From assembly GCA_963801255.1 (NCBI GenBank), contig CAWDEC010000006.1, forward strand, positions 682,001 through 746,000: DNA of 64,000 nt, read 5' to 3'. Under the pieces are notes generated by a model, which searched no databases, was not told where the DNA came from, and was given only the letters and a program-made list of their open reading frames with translations. This DNA is from JAICXG01 sp963801255. GTDB taxonomy: Bacteria > Verrucomicrobiota > Verrucomicrobiia > Chthoniobacterales > UBA10450. Shown here piece by piece: positions 1 to 6,413 of the stretch; position 1 is the first letter of the stretch, and the number at the start of each line of letters is the position of its first letter. The position numbers were made by a program, and so were the translations under genes.

Positions 1-1079
1 GGCACCTTCACCACGCAATAGTCGATCGTTGGTTCGAAGCTCGCCGGCGTCTCCCGTGTGATGTCGTTGCGGATTTCGTCAAGGGTGTAACCGACGGCAA
101 GTTTGGCCGCGATTTTTGCAATCGGAAATCCCGTCGCTTTCGAGGCCAGCGCGCTCGAGCGCGAGACGCGCGGGTTCATCTCGATCACGACCATGCGCCC
201 ATTTTCCGGATTGACCGCAAACTGAATGTTTGACCCGCCGGTCTCGACGCCGATCTCACGAATGACGGCGAATGATGCATCGCGCATCGCCTGATACTCG
301 CGGTCGGTCAGGGTTTGGGTCGGCGCGACAGTGATCGAGTCGCCGGTGTGAACACCCATCGGATCGAGGTTTTCGATCGAGCAGACGACGACGCAGTTAT
401 CAGCTCGGTCGCGCATCACCTCCATCTCAAATTCCTTCCAGCCTAACAGGGACTCCTCGATCAAAACCTCGTGGACTGGTGAGCGATCGAGCCCCTGCTC
501 GACGATCAATTCGAGCTCTTCGCGGTTGTAGGCGATTCCGCCGCCTGAGCCGCCCAGGGTAAATGCCGGCCGAATGATGAGCGGAAAACTTCCAATCTGA
601 CTGGCGACTCGTGCCGCGTCCTCGAGCGAGCGCGCGATCCCGGAACGAGCAACGTCGAGCCCGATCCTGAGCATCGCTTCCTTGAAAAGCTGACGATCTT
701 CGCCCTTCGCGATCGCCTGGGCGTTGGCTCCGATGAGCCGAACATTGTGCCTAACGAGTGCGCCGCTCCGATTCAATTCCATGGCAGCATTCAACGCCGT
801 TTGGCCGCCCATGGTCGGGAGAATGGCATCCGGCTTTTCGCGTTCCAAGATCGCCTCAATGATCTCAGGGGAAATGGGTTCGATGTAGGTACGATCGGCA
901 AACTCCGGATCGGTCATGATGGTGGCCGGATTGGAATTCACGAGCACGACCTGATAGCCCTCCTCACGTAGAGCCTTGCAGGCTTGGACGCCGGAATAAT
1001 CGAACTCGCAGCCCTGCCCGATGACGATGGGGCCCGAGCCGATGAGGAGAATCTTGTTGAGCTGATTGTTCCGCGGCAT
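1..1079 (-). CDS. carB: Carbamoyl-phosphate synthase large subunit, N-terminal part (truncated by window edge)
   Basis: Makes carbamoyl phosphate from bicarbonate, ATP and glutamine-derived ammonia for pyrimidine and arginine synthesis in the cytoplasm. The reverse strand is open from ATG at 1079 to the window edge, giving the first 359 codons of a family protein of about 1,070 residues. The start MPRNNQLNKILLIGSGPIVI followed by GQGCEFDYSG is the classic CarB N-terminus. NSNPATIMTDP, the ATP-grasp segment RPAFTLGGSGGG, and EMNPRVSRSSALASKATG follow in the usual order. The 3' part with the second synthetase half is outside the window. It is divergent from the Nudix gene, with 196 bases between. 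A CCTAACGA site lies at 750-757, where it encodes Val-Arg on this strand. Confidence 0.97.
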   Translation of the reverse strand, partial: MPRNNQLNKILLIGSGPIVIGQGCEFDYSGVQACKALREEGYQVVLVNSNPATIMTDPEFADRTYIEPISPEIIEAILEREKPDAILPTMGGQTALNAAMELNRSGALVRHNVRLIGANAQAIAKGEDRQLFKEAMLRIGLDVARSGIARSLEDAARVASQIGSFPLIIRPAFTLGGSGGGIAYNREELELIVEQGLDRSPVHEVLIEESLLGWKEFEMEVMRDRADNCVVVCSIENLDPMGVHTGDSITVAPTQTLTDREYQAMRDASFAVIREIGVETGGSNIQFAVNPENGRMVVIEMNPRVSRSSALASKATGFPIAKIAAKLAVGYTLDEIRNDITRETPASFEPTIDYCVVKV

Positions 1080-1275
1080 GCGCAGCGGGAGAGTATGCAA
1101 AAAGCGGGCGAATGGAAGTCGGGCCTGCCGAGGCGATGCTGGCAGCGGCCTTCAGCGGGTTGATGAAATGAGCGGCGGAAAAGGCGAACAAACTTTCTCT
1201 CCAGCGAACTGAACCAAGGAAGCGCCCTGGCAGGTCGAGACATTCAGCCTCGAAACGGCATGCGAATCAGGAAGC

Positions 1276-1899
1276 GTGGCGAGAAAGTCGAAATGGGCAA
1301 AGCCGATCGGCGCACAGGTCGGCTGGCACCGTCGCGAGACCGAGATCGTCTTTCGCAATCCGATCTTCAAATTGCGCAAAGATGAGATCGAGCTGCCCGA
1401 CGGGACGGAGATGTCGCTCGCCTACATGGTACGGACAGAAGCAGTCATCATCGTGCCTGTGACGCCCGATGGACAGATGGTGTTGATCGATCAATATCGT
1501 TATTCGATCGACCAATGGTGTCTCGAATTGCCGGCTGGAGGCACGCACGACAAGCCTAACGAATCATTGGAAGAAGTGGCGCGCTCCGAGTTGCGCGAGG
1601 AGGTGGGTGGGACATGCGAGGCGATGACGTATGTCGGCTTCTTCTTTTCCGCCACGTCAATCACGGATGAGAAATGCCATGTTTTTCTCGCGCAAGGTGT
1701 GACGCTTTTGGAAGCGGCGCGCGAACCGAGCGAAACGATCAAGGTGAAACCGGTCGCAATCGCGGAAGCGATCGAGCTCGCGCGGCGGGGTGAAATCAAG
1801 GATGGGCAGTCCGCGCTCGCAATTCTGCTCAGCGAACCGCTTTTGCGCGCAGCTTCCTCTTCGCCAGCCCGGCTGATTACTATCAGGCCGGAATCTTGA
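1276..1899 (+). CDS. Nudix hydrolase, ADP-ribose pyrophosphatase-like
   Basis: A 207-residue Nudix protein, probably hydrolysing ADP-ribose or a related nucleoside diphosphate compound in the cytoplasm. The Nudix box spans residues 89-111. Glu105, Glu108 and Glu109, which bind the metal, are present, but the usual Arg of REUxEE is Ser104, and there is one extra residue between the first Gly and Glu96. The upstream beta strands (VIIVPVTPDGQMVLIDQYRY) and LELPAGG resemble the ADP-ribose pyrophosphatase group. Its last 17 bases overlap the 3' end of the convergent sufE-like gene. The substrate cannot be fixed from sequence. Confidence 0.88.
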   Translation: MARKSKWAKPIGAQVGWHRRETEIVFRNPIFKLRKDEIELPDGTEMSLAYMVRTEAVIIVPVTPDGQMVLIDQYRYSIDQWCLELPAGGTHDKPNESLEEVARSELREEVGGTCEAMTYVGFFFSATSITDEKCHVFLAQGVTLLEAAREPSETIKVKPVAIAEAIELARRGEIKDGQSALAILLSEPLLRAASSSPARLITIRPES

Positions 1900-2353
1900 C
1901 TTCCGCTCCGCTTGCTCGCTCTCGATCGAGATAAACCTTGCAGATTCCCTTGATGCGGCTCAGGACGTAGTAGGTCGTCTGGCTGCGTACTCTCACGAGA
2001 TCAGCGCCGACGATTCGCATGACGAAATCTTGCGGCAAATCCAATATTTCCTGAGGAGTAGAGCCGTCGAGTCCTTTGCAAAGGATGGAAGCCATGGCGC
2101 GAGTGAGTGTTTGCACCTCCGGGCCAAGAGTCATGCGAATGTGCGCCTTGCCTTGATCGTCGACCTGCAAGTAAACGCCAACCGTGTCGGCGCATTCTTC
2201 ATCTTTGCGCACATCTTCCAGGTCGAATTTTTCGTTAGGCCGAGGGGCTTGTTTCGGCGCGCTGTCAGCGTAGGCGACGAGCGTTTCCCGCCGTTCCACC
2301 TCGGGTAGATGATCGAAAAGGTCGATAATGTTATGCAGCTTCTTCGGATACAT
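1883..2353 (-). CDS. SufE-family sulfur acceptor protein
   Basis: A 156-residue SufE-like protein. SufE accepts persulfide sulfur from the cysteine desulfurase SufS and passes it to the Fe-S cluster scaffold. The acceptor cysteine corresponds to Cys54 in DEECADTVGVYLQ, followed by the usual middle segment on transfer of sulfur and a Leu-rich helix with DLPQDFV. Length fits the family, which is about 140-150 residues. It lies 137 bases downstream of a rhodanese-type sulfurtransferase on the same strand, so the two may form a sulfur-relay pair. No sufBCDS genes are in the window. Its 3' end overlaps the Nudix gene tail to tail. Confidence 0.85.
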   Translation of the reverse strand: MYPKKLHNIIDLFDHLPEVERRETLVAYADSAPKQAPRPNEKFDLEDVRKDEECADTVGVYLQVDDQGKAHIRMTLGPEVQTLTRAMASILCKGLDGSTPQEILDLPQDFVMRIVGADLVRVRSQTTYYVLSRIKGICKVYLDRERASGAEVKIPA

Positions 2354-2490
2354 CGCGGAAGAAATGTTCCATAGCTTCCGAAGTCAGTCATCTTGACCGA
2401 CGCGGCAGGCGGCCGTGAACTCACGGGCCTCTGGTCCTTCCGGGCCGCTTCTCCAAACTAGACCGGCGATGGCCCGATTCGGCGAAGTTG

Positions 2491-3357
2491 TTAGGCGCTC
2501 TTCTCTATTGGTGCGCCGACTTTGTTGCCCCATTCGGTCCAGGAGCCATCGTAGTTACGCACGTTATCGAGACCTAGGAGATAGGTGAGCACAAACCAGG
2601 TGTGACTCGAACGTTCGCCGATGCGGCAATAGACCACGGTGTCGACATCTGGTTTTACTCCCGCGCCTTCAAAATAAATCTTCGCCAGCTCCGGCGCCGA
2701 TTTGAACGTGTTGTCGTCCTTTGTCGCGGTTTTCCATGGCACGCTTTTCGCGCCGGGAATGTGTCCGCCGCGCAGCACACCTTCCTGCGGATACTCCGCC
2801 ATATGAGTGATCTCTCCCTTGTATTCGCCCGGCGAACGGACGTCGATGAGCGGCTTTTTCGCGTTGCTCTGGGCGAGCGCCTCGTCGGCAAAAGCGCGAA
2901 TCTCTTTATCCATCCGGCGCGCCGGAACCGGGTAATCGGTCGCTGGATATTTCGGCACGTCGCGCGTCATCTTGCGATTCTCGGCTTTCCACTTGTCGCG
3001 ACCGCCATTGAGGATTTTCACTTTGTCATGACCAAATAAGCGAAAGGCCCAAAGCGCGTAGCAAGCCCACCAGTTCGCTTTGTCGCCATAGAAAATACAG
3101 GTCGTATCGGGCGAGATGCCGTTGCGGCGGCACAGTTCGGCGAATTTCTCCGGCGCGATGTAGTCGCGGATCACCTGGTCCTGCAAATCGGCCCGCCAAT
3201 CGATGTGGACGGCTCCAGGAATGTGTCCGGTATCATAAAGGAGAATGTCCTCGTTCGATTCCACGATGCGGATGTCTTTATCGTCCAAATGCTCTTCGAG
3301 CCACTCGGTCTCAACCAGCGCTTCAGGATGCGCGTACTGCGTCGGATTTGTGCTCAT
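2491..3357 (-). CDS. Thiosulfate/3-mercaptopyruvate sulfurtransferase (two rhodanese domains)
   Basis: A 288-residue tandem rhodanese that moves sulfane sulfur to an acceptor. The N-terminal domain (about 10-130) has the rhodanese signature GHIPGAVHIDW but no active cysteine. The C-terminal domain (about 160-285) repeats it (GGHIPGAKSVPW) and carries the active loop CRIGERSS, with catalytic Cys at about residue 244. This loop is typical of the thiosulfate sulfurtransferase (CysA/SseA) group. I chose the internal ATG at 3357 (MSTNPTQYAHPEALV); an ATG 36 bases upstream adds a non-conserved leader. The stop TAA lies inside TTGTTAGG, a one-base variant of the recurring motif. It is followed by the sufE-like gene. 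Confidence 0.92.
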   Translation of the reverse strand: MSTNPTQYAHPEALVETEWLEEHLDDKDIRIVESNEDILLYDTGHIPGAVHIDWRADLQDQVIRDYIAPEKFAELCRRNGISPDTTCIFYGDKANWWACYALWAFRLFGHDKVKILNGGRDKWKAENRKMTRDVPKYPATDYPVPARRMDKEIRAFADEALAQSNAKKPLIDVRSPGEYKGEITHMAEYPQEGVLRGGHIPGAKSVPWKTATKDDNTFKSAPELAKIYFEGAGVKPDVDTVVYCRIGERSSHTWFVLTYLLGLDNVRNYDGSWTEWGNKVGAPIEKSA

Positions 3358-3471
3358 GTCTGAAGAGTATTGAATGAAGGGCGCGACTAGCAAGCCGCCT
3401 GTCGCGAATTCGCTCTTTCCCCGGCGACGCTTGTAAACCGCTTGACCGATCTGATATGACGGTGCCGCGAG

Positions 3472-3948
3472 ATGAAACCTTCGAGCAAAGTGAAACCCAA
3501 GGCGAAGCCTTCCGCAGCCCGCCCGGTTGCGGCGAAGAAATCAAGGCCGATTGCGAAGAGCAAAGGCAAACCCGTGTCTGTCAAACAGGCGAAAAAATCT
3601 GTCGGCGCAGCGGGCGGATTGGCTTTTGGTGAATTCGAAGCACTCCGCCGTCAACTCGATCTTTCCCTGGAAGAACTCAGTGCGCGGCTCGGTCTTTCTC
3701 GCGCCACGATCGAGCAACGCAAAGCGAGCGGTCGCCTAACGACCGAAGAATCAGGAAAGGTTGTTTCCTTCGCCCGACTGCTTGGCCACGCCGTGCATCT
3801 TTTTGGTGGACTTGAGGAAGCCCGGGAATGGTTGAAGGCGCCGCAGCGCAATCTGCACGGCGCCGTTCCATTAGAGTATGCGCAAACAGAGTATGGTGCG
3901 CGCGAAGTGGAAAAGCTGCTCACGCAGCTCGACCATGAACGGTCGTAA
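3472..3948 (+). CDS. Orphan Xre/MbcA/ParS-type antitoxin with basic N-terminal tail
   Basis: A 158-residue protein. Residues 1-45 are a Lys/Ala/Pro-rich tail (repeated KPKAKPSAARPVAAKK-like units) resembling histone H1 tails. Residues 50-155 match the Xre/MbcA/ParS antitoxin type: a small helix-turn-helix (LSLEELSARLGLSRATIEQRK) followed by the C-terminal toxin-binding helical part ending in EYAQTEYGAREVEKLL. Such antitoxins normally precede a RES-domain toxin that degrades NAD+. None follows here: only a 32-codon open frame (3935-4033) overlaps the end. It may therefore be a solitary DNA-binding regulator. A CCTAACGA site at 3735 encodes Leu-Thr within the HTH region. Confidence 0.75.
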   Translation: MKPSSKVKPKAKPSAARPVAAKKSRPIAKSKGKPVSVKQAKKSVGAAGGLAFGEFEALRRQLDLSLEELSARLGLSRATIEQRKASGRLTTEESGKVVSFARLLGHAVHLFGGLEEAREWLKAPQRNLHGAVPLEYAQTEYGAREVEKLLTQLDHERS

Positions 3949-4067
3949 GGCGGACATCGCGTCGAGCGAACAGGTTTGCCTAACGGACGCGACAGAAGCG
4001 TTTCTCGACAAGACAGGTTGGGCCCTGGCGTAACGACCGGACGTGCCTTCGGACTCGATGACGATCA

Positions 4068-4337
4068 CTAATCTGCCGTCGGTGCCGGTTTATAGCCGCT
4101 CTTCAAAATCGCGTCGTGCAAATCGGGCGCATGCGTTTTCCGGGCATCAAAGGTGATCCACACGCGCTCGTTGGTCGGATCGGCTTTTACCTCTTTCACT
4201 CCGTCGATGCGCAGTAATGGCTCTCGCAGGGCGCGCACGCATTCGTCGCAATCGTTTCCCTCTGTTGCAATATCGATCGTCTCCAGCACTTCGTGATCGG
4301 CAGTGTCGTGCAGATTATGTGGATCGGCTGGGTCCAT
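4068..4337 (-). CDS. Heavy-metal-associated (HMA) domain protein
   Basis: An 89-residue soluble protein with one HMA ferredoxin-like fold. The metal loop is GNDCDECVR, with Cys30 and Cys33 spaced CxxC, followed by REPLLRIDGVKEVKADPTNE and the C-terminal LHDAILKSGYKP typical of CopZ-type domains. The usual Met before the first Cys is replaced by Asp. It probably carries Cu(I) or another soft metal. No P-type ATPase is adjacent, so the partner is unknown. An N-terminal extension of about 20 residues is rich in His and Asp (PHNLHDTADHE). Confidence 0.8.
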   Translation of the reverse strand: MDPADPHNLHDTADHEVLETIDIATEGNDCDECVRALREPLLRIDGVKEVKADPTNERVWITFDARKTHAPDLHDAILKSGYKPAPTAD

Positions 4338-4381
4338 TTCCTATAGTTCGCAGCTCGCAAGGCTGACGGGCGCATTCCTAC

Positions 4382-4744
4382 TCAGGCGGAGAGCACGAAA
4401 CGATTGCCCTCGCTGTCCTTAAACAGGGCGTAACTGCCCCAATGCTGCTTTTCCGGCGGACCTTCGAATTCCACCCCGCGGTTCTTCAACTCTTCGTAGG
4501 TTTGATTGATGTCATTGCACGCATAGGAGATGTTCATCATGCCGCCGATGCGCTTTTCTTCGCCGTCGGCGGTGAACAGGACGATTCGAGTTTCTGCTCC
4601 TGGCACACGCAGCTCAATCCAGCGCTGTTTCTCATCGAAAGGCTGGTCGGTGATGATCGTGAACCCGAGTTTATCGGTATAAAAATCGAGTGCACGATTC
4701 TGATCTGTGACCGGAATACTGACGAATTTGATTTGCTTGATCAT
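4382..4744 (-). CDS. VOC-family (glyoxalase/bleomycin-resistance fold) protein
   Basis: A 120-residue single vicinal-oxygen-chelate protein: MIKQIKFVSIPVTDQNRALDF begins the first beta-alpha-beta-beta-beta unit, and YEELKNRGVEFEGPPEKQHW with FKDSEGNRFVLSA closes the second. Length is normal for one-domain VOC proteins that dimerise. The family covers lyases, dioxygenases and drug-binding proteins, and the substrate here is unknown. It lies 44 bases upstream of the HMA gene on the same strand and could be co-transcribed with it. Confidence 0.88.
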   Translation of the reverse strand: MIKQIKFVSIPVTDQNRALDFYTDKLGFTIITDQPFDEKQRWIELRVPGAETRIVLFTADGEEKRIGGMMNISYACNDINQTYEELKNRGVEFEGPPEKQHWGSYALFKDSEGNRFVLSA

Positions 4745-4882
4745 GGTCTGAAAAGCGTAGGTCGCGGCTCCGCCTCCCGTCCAGCGTTCGCCAGTAGAAG
4801 GACGAAGAAACTGCTGTCCCTTTATCGGTACAGCGATCGAGGCGTGATTTTACCCGGATACTCGGAAACTGGTTGTTCGGAT

Positions 4883-4908
4883 ATCGGCAGAACGGCTAAC
4901 CTGCCGAT
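4883..4908. promoter_or_regulatory. Inverted repeat directly upstream of a winged-helix gene (candidate operator)
   Basis: ATCGGCAG (4883-4890) and CTGCCGAT (4901-4908) form a perfect 8-base dyad separated by 10 bases and end three bases before the ATG at 4912. The 18-base centre spacing suits a dimeric DNA-binding protein, so autoregulation by the downstream regulator is plausible. As RNA it could also fold over the ribosome-binding region. Binding is inferred only from position and symmetry. Confidence 0.4.
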
Positions 4909-4911
4909 CCA

Positions 4912-5277
4912 ATGGCTGGCTTCCGCAAGACTGTTCCGGTGGATGATTATGTTCTCGATATTCTGATGCGCGATCTTGTGGGGCATGATCAGCAGCCGGG
5001 AGCTTTTCTTGTTTATCTTCATCTTTATCGCGCGGCAGAAAAGTGTAACTGGCAACCGGTCACGGGCAGTGTGCGCGAGATCGCCGACGGTACCGGCCTG
5101 TCAAAGAGCACCGTGCAAATGGCTTTGGAAACACTGCGCCGACGTGAGCTGATCGAATCTGCCAGCGCGCATGCGACCGCCGTACGACGACACCGCGTGC
5201 TGCGACACTGGCGTCGAAGACTCGTGCGGCGGACCGCCTCAAAATCCGGGCGCTTACTTTCGACTCGCCGCTCTTAG
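4912..5277 (+). CDS. Small winged-helix DNA-binding regulator
   Basis: A 121-residue helix-turn-helix protein. Residues 9-45 form a leading helical segment (DYVLDILMRDLVGHDQQPGA). Residues 50-85 are the winged helix, with recognition-helix region IADGTGLSKSTVQMALETL followed by RRRELIES. The C-terminal 35 residues are very basic (RRHRVLRHWRRRLVRR). It resembles the GntR/MarR-like small regulators seen in this type of genome, but I cannot assign a named family. An 8+8 dyad lies just upstream. The gene is isolated: divergent from the VOC gene and convergent with the agmatine deiminase gene. Confidence 0.72.
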   Translation: MAGFRKTVPVDDYVLDILMRDLVGHDQQPGAFLVYLHLYRAAEKCNWQPVTGSVREIADGTGLSKSTVQMALETLRRRELIESASAHATAVRRHRVLRHWRRRLVRRTASKSGRLLSTRRS

Positions 5278-5329
5278 ATTGAACGATTGCCACGCCTGGC
5301 TCTCGCGAAGGTTGGTCCTTTTTCTTGAT

Positions 5330-6373
5330 CTACTCTGTGGCCGGCTGCTGTTGCGTCAGACAGTGAAATGCACCGAGACCCCAGATCAACTCGCGGCTAT
5401 CGATCGGCACAATTTGCCGGCCGGGAAAAGCCTGCTGCAAGACTTCAATCGCCTCGTCATCGCCTGGATCAGCGAAGGTCGGGAGAAGGACGTTCGTATT
5501 CGCGATGTAAAAGTTGGCGTAGCTGGCTGGAAGCCGGAGGTTTTCCCTGACGATCTTGCGCGGCATGGGAAGGGTCGCGATCTCGAGCGACTGGCCGTTA
5601 ATCGTTAGGCCGCGCAGCCGTTCGAGGTTAGCCCGTAGCGGAGCGTAGTTCGCATCCGACTCATCCTCTTCCACGACAGTCACGACCTGCCGCTGACCGA
5701 CGAAACGCGTCAGATCGTCGATATGTCCATCGGTGTCGTCGCCTTCGATTCCATCGCCGAGCCAAAGAATCTCGCGCACGCCAAGGTAATCGCGCAGCCG
5801 TTGTTCGATCTCTTCGCGCGAGAGCTGAGGATTTCGATTGGGGTTAAGCAAACAACTTTCCGTTGTGAGAAGCGCGCCCGCACCGTTCACGTCGATCGAG
5901 CCACCTTCTAAAATCATGTGCGGATAATAAACGGGGAGCCGGAGTCTTTCCGCGATGCGTGTCGGCACGACCTCATCAAGATCGCACGGCGGATACTTGC
6001 CGCCCCAGGCGTTGTAATCCCAATCGACCACGGCCACCCGCGGCTCGTCCTGGCGGGTGAGAAAGATGGGTCCGTGATCACGACACCAGGGCTCGTTTGT
6101 CGGGATCAGATGAAACGTCAGACGTTCGTTAGGCAAGCCCTCCAGCGCGACGCGCGCTTCGGCTTCATGGGCTCCGTTGCAGACATTGATGTTGACCGGT
6201 TCGGAGGTGAGTAGCGCCGCCACCATCGCTCGCAGCGCTGGCACCACCCGGTCGTAGGAGTCAGGAAAACTGATTCCCTCGCGCCGCGGCCAGGAAAGCC
6301 AGGTGGCAGCGTGCGGTTCCCATTCCGCCGGCATGCGATAGCCAATGGCGGTGGGCTTGGATTCATCCGGCAT
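5330..6373 (-). CDS. aguA: Agmatine deiminase
   Basis: Converts agmatine to N-carbamoylputrescine in polyamine synthesis. The 347 residues cover the whole peptidylarginine-deiminase-type fold: EWEPHAATWLSWP at the start, WCRDHGP at about residue 96, LEGGSIDVNGAG, GDDTDGHIDDLTRF, and the nucleophile in LGAFHCLTQQQP with Cys at about 338. The usual Gly-rich run before the His is Gly-Leu-Gly-Ala-Phe here. I chose the ATG at 6373 (MPDESKPTAIGYRMP); an upstream ATG would overlap the helicase gene. It follows the helicase by 40 bases and may share its transcript. No N-carbamoylputrescine amidase gene is nearby. Confidence 0.93.
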   Translation of the reverse strand: MPDESKPTAIGYRMPAEWEPHAATWLSWPRREGISFPDSYDRVVPALRAMVAALLTSEPVNINVCNGAHEAEARVALEGLPNERLTFHLIPTNEPWCRDHGPIFLTRQDEPRVAVVDWDYNAWGGKYPPCDLDEVVPTRIAERLRLPVYYPHMILEGGSIDVNGAGALLTTESCLLNPNRNPQLSREEIEQRLRDYLGVREILWLGDGIEGDDTDGHIDDLTRFVGQRQVVTVVEEDESDANYAPLRANLERLRGLTINGQSLEIATLPMPRKIVRENLRLPASYANFYIANTNVLLPTFADPGDDEAIEVLQQAFPGRQIVPIDSRELIWGLGAFHCLTQQQPATE

Positions 6374-6413
6374 AGGTCGGAAGATTGAAACAGGATGGGC
6401 GATTTGACAATCG

